Assembly (NCBI RefSeq): GCF_029784155.1
Contig: NC_073692.1
Location: 68,823,272 to 68,887,271, forward strand
Length of the DNA: 64,000 nucleotides
Source: Uranotaenia lowii
Taxonomy: Eukaryota; Arthropoda; Insecta; Diptera; Culicidae
Direction: 5' to 3'
Part shown: piece by piece, positions 1 through 11,180 of the stretch
Layout of the letters: every line of letters starts with the position of its first letter
Numbering within the stretch: position 1 is the stretch's first letter
Notes under the pieces: generated by a model
The model's input: the letters and a program-made list of their open reading frames with translations, nothing else
Told to the model about the DNA's origin: nothing
Databases searched by the model: none
Position numbers and translations under genes: made by a program

Positions 1-259
1 CATTTTGACAAATCATAATTTACATGTATTATTTTCAATTTTGTTTTGTTTCGACTACGAATTAGTCTTTGAAACATCAAACGTGACTTTGATCACCGTG
101 GATGGCCGGTCCGAGTGACTTTATAAAAATATTGAACTTCGAAATGTGAATCTTTTGCAGCTTATATGAAAGACCTATGAAGCAAAATATATCAACCATT
201 TTTTATTCCCTTAATCAATTTACTTGAAAACTTAAGTGACTTTATAAACTGCTGATGGC
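1..259. other. AT-rich intergenic DNA, nothing recognised
   Basis: No open frame of note, no TIR pair and no tandem repeat were seen here. It precedes a dispersed repeat that begins near 260. Confidence 0.4.
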
Positions 260-1100
260 TTTCAGCTTAGTCTAGTCAAATCCTGACCAAATAGTATTTA
301 CGAATTTTTACAGCATTCTGTCAAAAGTCAAAACAAACCTTTCGAATAAAAGGTAGTTAAACTCAAACTTGATTTAAATGGTGACTCATTACTAAGAGAT
401 TTTTATTGAATCATTTCAGCAACAACATGTGAAAAGGGTATAAAAGACAAAGTAAACAAAACCGGTTTTCAGTGGATTCAAATAGCCCAATATAAGCTCT
501 ACTTATCACAAAAGCCGTTTTTAGTTTTTCAGTTTTCGTAAGATTTATAATGCAGTTTGAGTAAAGGATCTAAAAAATTTAGAGCCATAAAATGACATTA
601 TCCTCACACAGATTGTTTTATACATCCTTTACTCCACAACAAAGCAAACGGTCTAGATGCAAAACATTAAAAGGGGAAGAATGCGGATAGCTATTCACTC
701 ACTCCTATAGCGAGAAACATAAGCCTTTGTCAAATAATAGGGGAAATTTTATCTCCATCTCACTCACACATATGAGACATACAGTACAAAGCGAAGGGTG
801 TATAAAACATTTAGATGAATTTCATACTCCAGCTAGGGTCTATAAACAATTGCGAGCTATTTTTACATGATAAAACCGCCGTATCGATAAAAATATATTT
901 AGAATGATCATACGTACCGTTTTGACCATAAAGACTTGGGAGATTGCTCGTGAATTTTAATTAGCGATTTAAAAAAGAATGCAAAATTTTCAAACGCGTT
1001 TTTCTCGAAACGTCATAAATGAACATAGACCCTTTTCACGTGTTGGTGCTGATTTAAAGGTAAATTGATACAAATTAGTTCTGAACAATAGTATAGAAAT
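260..1100 (+). repeat. Dispersed repeat, interrupted copy
   Basis: Positions 260-430 (a tract with TCCTGACCAAAT, then ACAGCATTCTGTCAAAA and GATTTAAATGGTGAC) match 6944-7085 in the same order and orientation. The match resumes at about 1055-1100, which aligns with 7080-7120. About 620 bases (430-1055) are therefore present here and absent from the other copy. That extra stretch contains the phrase CAAACGCGTTTTTCTCGAAA, also found inside the TTAA MITEs. No coding frame is seen. The element family is not recognised. Confidence 0.6.
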
Positions 1101-1421
1101 ATGAAATTTATCGCAACGATATTACATTAGGCAGATTTTTATATAACATATTGGTATAAGCAAATAAAATGATAATGAAAATGCTATCGATAAGACCTAA
1201 GTGACCTCAGTCAAATTTTTATTTCCGCCAAAATCTTCTGGCGTCAACTGTTAAGCTCATTGTCACCGAAACTTTGTGTCCCGATCTGACAATTGTACCA
1301 TAACACAATATTATCGCTTTCAATATCTTTCATGATAAGTTTGTTGACCTCGATGGGAAATTTTACATTCGAAATTTGACTTTAATTCATCGGTTCAACA
1401 ATACTCTCAATAGACTGAAGC

Positions 1422-1510
1422 AGGGGTGAGCAACCTTTTGAACCCAAGAGCCAATGCAGTTTTGAAATCTTGTCGGCGGGCCGCACTTAAAATAACATTA
1501 CCCGATATTG
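1422..1510 (+). mobile_element. hAT-like terminal fragment (first copy)
   Basis: The sequence starts CAGGGGTGAGCAACCTT and about 55 bases on has GGCGGGCCGCA. This 'CAGGGG...CGGGCCGC' layout is typical of hAT superfamily termini. A related terminus lies at 4973-5050 in the same orientation, so the two are separate insertions and not the two ends of one element. No matching opposite end was found. A TA-flanked MITE sits immediately downstream and may have split this copy. Confidence 0.5.
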
Positions 1511-1518
1511 AAAAGGTA

Positions 1519-2445
1519 CCGTAAACTGAGGGAACTTAGATCAACATGACATTTTTGCAGATAATCATCATAAACTAAGTTAAAATTTGAAATATGTGAA
1601 AATTGTTAACTGTGTTTGAAATCCTATAAATTGATCTACAAATAAGCTAAATTTCGTTTTTATTTGAAGATTTTTGCTATTTCTTAAAATGTAATTTTAA
1701 AGTCTTTAAATATCTGGTTTTTCGAATGTTCACAAACAACTATCTATCCTGATCAAATTTAAACATTTAGGAGCAAATGGGTTGTTTTATGTGAAAGTTC
1801 AACTTTTTCCTTTGTTTAGGTTTAGTTTCAGTGTTATTTTTATGGTCATTTGGTGATAACTTTTGGATATTGATTTGATTGACGGTGATTTTCCATGAGA
1901 AAGCCCGTATAGTAAAAATGGCTAAAACCTTATCAAATGGTTAAATTTGAAGATACAATGAACAGGGGAACAGTGCGAGGACCTAGGGAATTGCATGAGG
2001 GCAAAATTTCATTTGTTGTTTTAGGCCAAACAAATTGAGAAACCCCTAGATGTATGCAACAACAATGTCAACCTTTTGATTATAAATGTTTTTGAAAAAA
2101 AAACAAACATTGTAAAAATCAATTTAGTCATAACAAAAATTACTGTTGTTAATGTTTATGCCTTCTGTGCTAAATGGCACCAAAACAATAATTTTGAAGA
2201 TGTTGAAGTACGGTAAAACCATAGTTATCAAAGTTACCCCGAAACACGAAATATGGTTTTGTAACAAACATTTAATTATAACTACCAATGTCGTTTGAAT
2301 TAACTGCAATCAATGATCATGTTTTATACTCCTCACCTCAGTTAGTGAACTGTTACGTAATACTTTAGGTATTACGAAAAAGCAACCCCTTCCAAAATGT
2401 TCAAAAATTAATTAAAAACATGATCAAAGTTCCCCCAGTTCACGG
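1519..2445. mobile_element. TA-flanked MITE with GGGAACTTTGATCA-type TIRs
   Basis: The left end reads TA then CCGTAAACTGAGGGAACTTA. The right end is its near reverse complement (TTCCCCCAGTTCACGG then TA). The flanking TA and inverted ends are the signature of a Tc1/mariner/pogo-type nonautonomous element. Length is about 0.93 kb. Small open frames inside are not coding. The internal GTTATCAAAGTTACCCCG at about 2223 resembles the TIR of the neighbouring 3.57-4.50 kb element. Confidence 0.65.
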
Positions 2446-2519
2446 TATGTCATGAGGAATTTGTGTTCATATGGTAATTTTAATGCATTTTCATGACAAT
2501 ATTGCAGAAAATAAAAAAA

Positions 2520-3450
2520 AAACATTATTTATGAACGACCCCTTTGCTTGTCCATCAAATTAAAATAAAAAAAAAAAAGAAATAGATTGACCGTCAAAAC
2601 ATCTCCCGTGTACGAATTTTTGTCTTGTTTGGATGCACAGATTATTGTAAAAACATTAAAAAACTAATGGCTTCTACTCCTTTTGTCTGATACAAAAATT
2701 TGAAATCTTGAATCGATTGCACGTCCTTCAAATCGCTGGTGTATGAATTATTGTCTCGATCCGATAGTAACACAATAATTGAAAAAAACATCAGAAGGTT
2801 AATATGGACGACCCCTTTGTCTGTCGTCTAAAACACAGTTGGAAATAAGGAATCGGTTTCTCGTCTTTCAAAAATATCGTACTTGCATTTTCGTCTCTAT
2901 CCGAAGATTAATAACGTATTCCAATATCGCGAAACTTTAAACACTTAATAATATAATTATCCTTTTTGTCGATCTTTTGCACAAAATTTGATACTTCAAA
3001 TCAATTTCTTATCCCTAAAAACTCCTGTATGCTAAGTTCTATTCCAATCCAATGCATAACATCAATATCCCAAAAACGAATAACCGTCATTATGGATGCC
3101 CCCTTCAACCAATCCCTGGCATAAAAATAAATATCTGATATCGATTGCCCATCAATTGAATATCCCGTGTGCTAATTTTCATTCTAATCTTTTGCATACT
3201 AATGTCAATTTCACAAATACACGGAACAGCCAAAATGGACGACCCCTTTTGTCGATCCCTTGCCCCAAATTAGATTCTTGCAATCAAATACTCATTCTTT
3301 GAAACCCGCGTGTGAGAATATTCATCTCAATTCTATTAAATCAAAATAGTAAAAAAAAAACTGAACAGTTCATATGAACGACCCCTTTAGTCGACTCTAG
3401 TTACAAAATTCGATACCAAAAATCAATTGCCCGTCATCTGTCGACCAAAT
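2520..3450 (+). repeat. Degenerate tandem repeat, about 140-bp unit, about seven units
   Basis: The phrase GGACGACCCCTTT(G/T)GTC recurs near 2533, 2806, 2955 (weaker), 3092 (weaker), 3235 and 3374, with a diverged unit near 2670, so spacing is about 140 bases. Each unit continues with an AAATC(G/A)ATTGCCCGTC-like phrase and a TCTCAATCCNAT-like phrase. Units are heavily diverged. The open frame at 3096-3302 crosses two units and shows no protein features, so I do not call it a gene. Confidence 0.6.
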
Positions 3451-3571
3451 ATCCTGGTAATTTCTAGTCAAATTAGTTAAAAACCTAGAAAAATATTTTT
3501 ATCCATCAAAATTTATCAGCCAATTTCAAATCTTATTTTGGTCAAAGTCTTGTTTCGGTTTATAGTAAGTT

Positions 3572-4502
3572 CCGTAATCCGGGGTAATATTGATCATCGA
3601 TTATTTTTTCTGTTAAGGGAAATGTGGCATGTTTGATATTTTTAAAACCAGTACTGGACTCCTATGAACGTTAAACATGGTTGCAGAAATTTATTAGACT
3701 ACTTTAAATTTAAATTTAAAATCGATTTCGTCTCTGTTTTGAATCTGATGCTTTGGGGTAACATTGGTCAGTCGCTATTTTCGATGGTTTTTACGAGTTT
3801 TCTAGATCACTAAGGATACAAAACACCTTCATAATATTTACAAATGCTAGTTTATAAATTTTACCTTGCTTTTTAATGTTTTCTTTTGAAAAACATTTAT
3901 AATAGGGATAAGAACTATTATGGTGCATACATTTAGGGGCAGAAATTAAATTAATTGCTAAATAGTTTGAGCTACAAAATACAAATGAAATTTTATCTTC
4001 ACAAATTCCTGTAGGCCCTCCCACTATGTATATCCATTTTCATTTTTTCTCAAAAGTTAATCATTTGATAGGCTTTCTATCCATTTGTACAATACGGGCT
4101 TACTCTTGGAAAATGTCGTGGTTTTTTAAGTATAGAAAATTTATCACTAAATGACTTTAAAAATGGCACTATAAAAATACATATACAAAGAAAAAAAGTT
4201 GTCCTTTCACTTTCAACAACCTGTTTGCTTCTAAATGCTTTTTGGTACCATCAGGAGAGCTGTTTGTTTGCGAGCCTTAGAAAACATAGATATTATAGGA
4301 AATTGAAATTTCATTTTTCCTAACAGAAAAAAAATTCGAATGCAAGCCAAATTTTGCCTATTTGATACTCAATAAATAGGCTTTCAAATGTTGAAAACAG
4401 TTTTCAACAATTTCTACTAGAAACTGAGTTATTGATGACAATGTAGAGAAAATTATTGTTGGTCAAAGTTACCCCGGTAATCAAAGTTACCCCGTTTTAC
4501 GG
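3572..4502. mobile_element. MITE with GGGGTAACTTTGATC-type TIRs
   Basis: Left end CCGTAATCCGGGGTAATATT; right end is the approximate reverse complement (CAAAGTTACCCCGTTTTACGG followed by TA). The terminal phrase is doubled at the right end (about 4462 and 4481). It is related to the element at 1519-2445. The left flank is TT instead of TA, so the insertion site has decayed or the boundary is off by a base or two. Confidence 0.55.
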
Positions 4503-4972
4503 TATCTTGAATTATTTTGAAATCCAACAAGGGCTGCTTAATGTAAATTCTAATTTTTTTTCCGTGATTGTTTATAAATATGTTTATAAAAAAGATTGAG
4601 AAGTTGAAATTTAACCGCAAGTTCCATCACAGCATGTTCGTTTATTGTTTTCAATCAATGAAATTGTTAAATAATTCTAAAATTTATTTTCAAATTGAAG
4701 ATAGCAAAATTTTTAAATAATACTACCAAATTCATACTCCAAACTTCATCTCTAATTTTGAAATTATCCTTTTGAAATTTGAGTTAATCTCACGCATATT
4801 TATTTTTTTAAATTTGAGCATATTTTTTTATATCGTTACAATTATTAAGAAAACCTTATTGCATATTAAAATTTCTCGTTACAACGATGATTTTTGTGAG
4901 TGAACAATTTTTTACGCTTATTTGGCATTGGAAAAAATGCATTGAATATTTTTTAAATAAATTTTCTACAGC

Positions 4973-5050
4973 AGGGGTGAGCAGCCTTGCGAAGCAACAA
5001 GCCATTTATGATTTAAAATTCTTTCGGCGGGCCGCATTAAAGGAAAATTT
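4973..5050 (+). mobile_element. hAT-like terminal fragment (second copy)
   Basis: CAGGGGTGAGCAGCCTTGCG, followed about 55 bases on by GGCGGGCCGCATTAAAGG. Same family and orientation as 1422-1510. Downstream to 5860 is AT-rich DNA without a clear opposite terminus. Confidence 0.5.
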
Positions 5051-5859
5051 AGGTAGTAATAGGTTGCCGAGCCTAACGTAATTTTTTTAACGACAACTTT
5101 TTGACAAGAATAAAACTGGAAAAGGATAAATAAAACGAATTCATGTAGTTGCAAAAACATTTTTTTTAAATGGAAGGTAATTAAACCAGTCGAAAATGAA
5201 TAGGTTCACCACTCAATCCTGATCATTTTTCAATAATTGAATTGTTTTAATTAATTTGAAATGTATAGAGATTTTTTTTTGCAGAAAAAAAACATCTTTT
5301 GCTTTCCTTGCCTAATAACAAGAAATTTTGAAAGTCTTCCTATGGTTCGTATAAAGATTTGAACCGTTTTCTGAGAAAGTCTCTTTTTTGTTCGAACCGA
5401 TACGATAATATTTTATGCTATCACTTACATTTTAAAGTTTCATGGAGCTTAACAATGGCAATTTATTCTGTTCCATTTTCGAAAAGTTTTTTCACAATTG
5501 ATTAAAATTTTTTCGTGAAGCCTCAATTTTTTTCTATAAACGGTGATTTTTTTAAACTTGCATGTCCATATAAAATCATTGCATTGAGAGCAATTTTTTC
5601 AAAATCTTGAAAAATTCATAATTGCACAGATATTCCACCAGATTTGTCAATGTTACAGTTTAAATTTTTGATTCTGGATTCCCTAAGAATAATAGGTAAA
5701 AATAGGATTTTCTATTTTGACAGCAATGTAAAAAAAAATACTCATTGACTCAATGATCAACTTTCATAGAGATAATTTGAACGCAATTTTGACGATATTT
5801 TAAAGAAAACTAAATCGACTCTTTGATATTTTTAAACCCGACAGTCAAATCATTTTGCA
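5051..5859. other. AT-rich, no feature recognised
   Basis: Long A and T runs and frequent stops in all frames. This is probably the interior of a hAT-like element or a decayed Helitron, but no diagnostic end was found inside it. Confidence 0.35.
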
Positions 5860-5863
5860 TTAA

Positions 5864-6593
5864 GGGAGGGGGTGGGGTCTAACACTTTCAAAAAATCGAT
5901 TTTTTTATTTTTTTATTTTCTTATTGTAAAACATTTCAAGAATGTTGTGTCAAATTTTCAAGTCAATTGAAGCAAAACTGTAGAAGTTATAGGCTTTTAT
6001 CTCCTCCTATCTTATACTGCAAGAAAGCAAGAGCAGAAACTTCAAACGCGTTTTTCTCGAAAGCACATTTTTAAAGTCCGTGGACATCGTCATTTGAAAA
6101 CTACTTATCCGATTCTTTTCAAATTTGGAACATATTTTCTACATATAAAATACCAGACCCCAACGTTTTTCTTTTTTGATTTTTTTACTTTGGAGAGATT
6201 TTAGAGGTGAAAAATGGCGGATGTTTTCGTGAAAAATCGTAGTTTTTACTTCAAACAGCCACAAAAATTTCATAAAAATATTTTTAAGTTAAATAAGAAC
6301 GTTGGGGTCCAGAAAAACATCTATTAAAAATATTTTGCTCTGATTTTTTGACTTCAGATGATTCTGTGCTGAGATACAGTGTCCACCGCAAATCCTGTTT
6401 TCTAAAAGGCATCCTCGAAAGTGCTCCGTCACCGGCTCATTTTTCAATATTTTTCTACGAAAAAATTACTAAATGTTCTTTTAACAATGCTTTGTATAAT
6501 GCAAAAAATTTGAATACATTTGTTTGAACGATAGCTCTAGAAAAAAATCGTGAAAATTGTGTTTTTTTATACCTGTTAGACCCTACCCCCCCC
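5864..6593. mobile_element. TTAA-flanked MITE (copy 1)
   Basis: TTAA, then GGGAGGGGGTGGGGTCTAA, and at the far end TTAGACCCTACCCCCCCC then TTAA. A duplicated TTAA with G-rich TIRs fits a piggyBac-type nonautonomous element. About 730 bp, no transposase. It matches 52100-52825 along its length, including the internal CAAACGCGTTTTTCTCGAAA and ACCAGACCCCAACGTTTT phrases. It differs by scattered substitutions and small indels, so both copies are moderately old. Confidence 0.8.
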
Positions 6594-6597
6594 TTAA

Positions 6598-6789
6598 GAC
6601 AAATTTATAGAGTAAGATTCAGAATATTAGTTTAAGTTATCTGTTTGTCGCAATTTGAAACTCCAGCTCCAGCTGCGGATATGTTATAATTTGATTTAAA
6701 ATAATGCCAATAAACAATAAAAATTTGAATAATTTTTGAAAATATCATTTGATTTTTAAAGGTGTAGCAAAGCACACCGGGTCAGCTAG
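6598..6789 (+). mobile_element. Helitron 3' terminal fragment
   Basis: Ends with a hairpin (GGTGT-A-GC-AAA-GC-ACACC, about 6761-6778) followed by GGGTCAGCTAG and a host T. A short hairpin about ten bases before a CTRR end is the Helitron 3' signature. The upstream stretch (TAATTTGATTTAAAATAATG and on) matches the Helitron tail at 26280-26391. The 5' TC end is not identified. The hAT-like fragment resumes directly after it. Confidence 0.65.
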
Positions 6790-6943
6790 TTGTAAATAAT
6801 TCTAGAAAATGTGAATCTTCAATGAACCAACCGTTGTCCCCTAGGCCCTTCTAACGCCCTTAAAAGTTGCGTGCATGGCCCCCCTCGAGGCTCTCATCGT
6901 CCCCAAGACGGCTGTAGGGACCACTTTGAGAACCACTGGTCTA
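6790..6943 (-). mobile_element. hAT-like terminal fragment (CAGTGGTTCTCAAAG family)
   Basis: On the minus strand it begins CAGTGGTTCTCAAAGTGGTC, then has CCTACAGCC...TTGGGGACG and GGGCGTTAGAAGGGC. These phrases match, in order, the complete hAT-like element at 19510-20853. The rest of the element is missing, apparently replaced by the Helitron that ends at 6789. Confidence 0.6.
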
Positions 6944-7120
6944 ATTGAACCCTGACCAAATATAATTTAGACATTTCTACAGCATTCTTTCAAAACAAAC
7001 TTTTCTAAAAACGGAAGTTAAAAATCAAACTTGATTCAAATGGTGACACATTTTTTAGAGATTATCATTGAATCATTAAAAGGTAAATAGATAAAAATAG
7101 TTTTGAACAAATGTTCCATC
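6944..7120 (+). repeat. Dispersed repeat, second copy
   Basis: Matches 260-430 followed by 1055-1100 without the 620-base segment found in the first copy. No coding potential. Confidence 0.6.
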
Positions 7121-7168
7121 AGGTTAATTTCAGAATATTATGGTTTCCACTTAACGTCGGATTCCTTA

Positions 7169-9508
7169 TCTATATATTAAAAAATGGATTTCTGTCTGTC
7201 TGTCTGAAGGTCTGAAATATACCCACAAAGCTGTCCCATATGTATATTTTTACAGAATGCTTTAAATTTGCTCCTCTAATTTACGTTAATTTTACAAATA
7301 TTCATACAATATGTGCAACAAAATAAGCATTCATTGAAATTATGAAAGTTAGACTAGATAAAACAGTACAGTAAAGTCAAAAATAACAATTTCCATAATT
7401 TTTACAAGCTAAGTTTAGCCTAATGGGTAAATTCCACCAAAATGTTTTTTTTTAATTTCGCATGAGGCTTTTTGAATTGTTCGTTGTAAAACTTGGAAAA
7501 TTGTAAGCTACAATGCCATATTTTTTTAGGTTTTTGTCATGCTGTTACTTGCTGCTTGGACTTTCATAAAATCTATGAACCAAAATACGCGTAGATGGTA
7601 GCACACGCGTAGGTCATATTGTATTGGTATTTCTCATTAAATATTTGCAGCTAAGATGCTTCGCTTTTTCTGATTCAGCATTAATTCAATTTGAAGATTT
7701 TTGTAGTTTATCTGAAAAGATAATCGACCTAAAAACTTTCCAAAAGATGAAGGTACATGTTGTTTTATTCATGAAACGTTGTTATTCATTTTATTTTAGA
7801 CCCAGTTCTTACGATAAACTTACGTTATCTTTACCTCAATATGTCATAAACATCATTTCAATATTATTTTCATCAGTAAACAACCAGTAAAGTGAATAAT
7901 ACAGCGCAGATAGTGAATCAAATGATCAACTGACAAAAGAAAAGCTAAATATGGGACCGCCTTGCGGGTACATTTAATACGCATGCGAAATATACTCGCA
8001 AGGCTGTCCCATCATTATTTTCTCCTCTGCATCAACAACTTCCAAAGCAAAAAAACATTGGACGAAATTCTACAACAATTATCTTAATATCTGTGAAGAA
8101 AGAAATAAAAAAGGTAAAGTTTCAACCGAGAAATCCACGAAAGTTTATAAAAATCTTTAAAGACGTTTTTCTCGGTTCGTTATTTTTGCATATGGGACAG
8201 ACTTGCCGGCAGCGGCAGTGAACAAAACATGAAATTTAGTTTGTAGCCGTTTTCAAGACCGGGAATAGTTTCTATTATACTTTTAAAAACCCTCCAAATC
8301 CAAATAAATAAGAATTTGACACAATTCGAAAATTTTTGGAAACTACTGAACCGATCAACGTGAAATTTGGTGTGTAGCCGATTTCAAGACCGGAAATAGT
8401 TTCTATAAAACTTTTAAACCCCTTTTACTCCAAGAAGAGGGTGGGGCTCCCATACAAAATTAACAAAAATTTGACAAAATTTTACAATCCTCGAAGGATT
8501 TTTGTTTAAAATTTATAAATGTAAGCGTTTTGACATAATGAGATGATTTGTTTAATTTAAAAACAAGATTTGAAAATCTAGATTGTATTGATATACGCTT
8601 CGCATTTTAACCAATTTAATCAATTTAATCTCATGTTCAATGAATGTAGCAAACATATCTATAAAAAAAATGTTTGTCTGTCTGTATGTTCACTATAGAC
8701 TCGAAAACTGCTATACCGATCAATGTGAAATCTGGTATATAAGAGTTTGTGTGGTCCTGAAAATGTCTTAAAAGAGGGAGGGGCTCCCATACAAAATCTA
8801 CACAAAATATGGCACTATCCATACAATTTTTAAGCAGTTTCCATAAATTTTTATACAAATAAAAAATTTCTGCATTCTGAGATGACTTAATGTACTTTTG
8901 GACTAATTTTACATTCAGACAATTTATTGTATTTAAAGTCTGCAACTATTTTTGAAACTTTGGATGAATTGGGGGGAGGGGGGAGGGGCGTGGATAAAAA
9001 AGTTAAATTAAATGTGATTGAATTCGAAACATTTTCAAACTATTTTGATACAATGAAGCACACATCGTAGTGGAAAGGAATGAGAAGATTTATAAAATAT
9101 TATTAACTGTTTTCCGTTTTTGGAAAGGGGGGCTCCCATACAAAATAACAAAAAATATGAATAAAGTCGAATAACAAAGCCGAAAATAGCTTTCCCAAAT
9201 AAAAATAAGCTCTATTCTGTATTCTGAGAATTAATTGTCACTCAAAAATGATGAAATTAAATCTGAGTTTTATATATATACAGAAAATACCAATAACGCT
9301 TTTTCGTGAAAATTCATAAAATTCACAAATTTGCTTAAAAGAAAGGATTAGCGAGAAGTTTTCAAATGAACAAATTTATAAATCAGTTGTTAAAAAGCTA
9401 AGCTGAAGCTCTGTTTTCATTTCACAAAGTTTGTTTCTATCTTAGAAAATGTTTTGACAAGTTTGGAAAACTTTCTAATGGTGTTGAAAAGCATACCGGG
9501 TCAGCTAG
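7169..9508 (+). mobile_element. Helitron, nonautonomous, possibly two overlapping copies
   Basis: The 5' end is host A then TCTATATATTAAAAAATGGA followed by a (TCTG)n run. The 3' end is an AAAAGCATACCGGG...CAGCTAG tail before a T at 9508. A second 5'-like start (ATCTATAAAAAAAATG, then TGTCTGTCTG and ATAGACTCGAAAACTGC) lies at 8658, so 8658-9508 may be a younger copy next to or inside the first. The repeated phrases 'CGATCAACGTGAAATTTGG' and 'GGAGGGGCTCCCATACAAAA' are internal Helitron repeat modules. No Rep/helicase frame is present. Confidence 0.55.
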
Positions 9509-10377
9509 TACCTAGTATAAAAATTCAGGATTTATCGCAGCGCTCTTACCCCTGAGAATTTGCATCACTATTAAGATTTTTTTGGATGTATGCATGAACT
9601 CCCGTTATATTGAACTATTTTCTCATGCTGCATTCTAGTCTATGCGTATAAAACAGACATAACTAGTCTTTTAAGTATATATGTATGTACTACCCTTTCA
9701 TTCAAAAAATAAAGTTTGTTAAAATATTTTGATTAAAATAAACTTTTCTATAAATAAAATATCAAAACTATTCAAAAGCAAAATATTTTAATGGACGCTA
9801 GGCTTTCTTATTTTGTGCCTAGAAAGTCTCAATGTAACTTAAAGTTTTGAAAGTTGAAGGAGCCACTCTCAGAGAATAAAAGGGCTTTCTTGGATTAGTG
9901 TATGACTCATGCTGAAAAAATCTACTTTTTGCAACTTGTTGCATAAAAAGCTTTTTGTTGGTAATATGTATGTTACATTTATTAAATACTATTCAGTTAA
10001 TTTACTCAGCTTGGTTCGAATTCACATTGAGGTTTAAATCGAATTCTGAAGTTTCTCATCTATTGGAATTTATTGCATATTGGACTTTATGGAAATAGAT
10101 TATAGAATACCAGGATAACGCTGCACTTCCAGCTTACGATTAGATAGATGTTTATTATGAAAGGTTAAGTGTAAAGTCAAACATTTGAAAAAATCTTTTT
10201 GTAAAACTGAATCTCTAGTAAAAACGATGATTTATGTGAGTGTACAGTGCGCTGGAAATGTTTAAAGAGTTTTATAGGTAGTTGCATTCATATTTTTTTT
10301 AATTAATTTGATATTGCATAAATAAACGAGAATCCTAGGGACTTTTCTTGTTTTCTGATTGACCTTTTCATTCACAG
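9509..10377. other. AT-rich DNA upstream of the 10.4-kb gene
   Basis: I looked for a first exon with start codon, signal peptide and a splice donor matching the exon that opens at 10378, and found none that is convincing. A perfect-ended hairpin phrase CTAGGCTTTC...GTGCCTAG lies at about 9799. The promoter and first exon of the neighbouring gene may lie here but cannot be placed. Confidence 0.3.
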
Positions 10378-11180
10378 GCCGCGAGAATCCAAACCCAATA
10401 CGACGCGTACAAAACGTACCCAAACTATGATGTTGGTTCGACCAAAATAGATGAAATGGTATCGGCATTTGCAAATGTCACTGGAAGTATCGAAAACCAA
10501 TTTACAAACACTTCAACGACTCATTCCAGATAATTTATCATGGGCATCATGATTACGTACGTCAAGTTTATCAGGCCATGGTAAGATTAACTACCTATTA
10601 TGATATTTTTCCTTCTTTCTTAAACAGTTGGAACATTTTATCCGATGATGCTCGTACAGTTTTATGCGCCAATAAAGAGAAAAGGAAGACTACCAATGTT
10701 CCTAATGAAAGCAGTTTTTCTCCATACATCAACTGTGTGTTCAAAGGCTTGCGCTATTTGAATGCTGATTCTAGTGTTAACGTGAGTTGTTTGATTGAAA
10801 CTTCCGACAATATGAAAAACTTACAATATTTTAACTTTTAAGTTTCGCAGGCCCAGGAAATCATGAGAGACTTTTACCTGGTCAACAAAACTAGCAACTC
10901 TATCGTCTCCGGCCTTCAAAGTTGGGTTTCAGAAATCAACGGACAAGGTGCCGAATCTAGAGCAGCAAGTCTTTTCGATAAGCTCATTGGTGCTGCGGGC
11001 GCTTCCGAAGACTTGAATGAAGCTTGGGACTATTGTGAAATTCGTTCCAAAAACTATATGTACGCTCTTCAAAATGGAGGAGTTTATAATAGAGCTAATG
11101 TAAAGGCTCTCGTGACACAAATTGACGAAACTCTCTGTCCATCTTCGACTATTGAAGATACTGGAGTCATTGTTGCTTAA
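10378..11180 (+). CDS. Unrecognised multi-exon cysteine-bearing protein, 5' incomplete, frame break
   Basis: Function unknown. Exons were read from splice signals. A pyrimidine-rich tract and CAG at 10375-10377 opens an exon (AARIQTQYDAYKTYPNYD...). The next boundary is a possible 47-bp intron at 10581-10627. A clear donor GTGAGT follows at 10782, and a CGCAG acceptor at 10850 leads into the last exon 10851-11180, which ends ...DTGVIVA and a TAA. The 10782-10850 intron is 69 bp and phase 0 on both sides. The part read has four cysteines (VLC, INC, DYC, TLC) and N-glycosylation motifs such as NVT and NKT, which suits a secreted or lumenal protein. No signal peptide is seen because the first exon is missing. 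Near 10500 the frame must shift by one base to pass from ...GSIENQ to YKHFNDSFQ; staying in frame hits TAA. After the shift the frame runs straight through the supposed 47-bp intron, so that intron may be false. Either a one-base assembly error or a young pseudogene would explain this. Confidence 0.5.

Noticed and set aside
1422..5050. One hAT element spanning 1422-5050
   Set aside because: The two CAGGGGTGAGCA ends are in the same orientation, so they cannot be the two termini of one TIR element.
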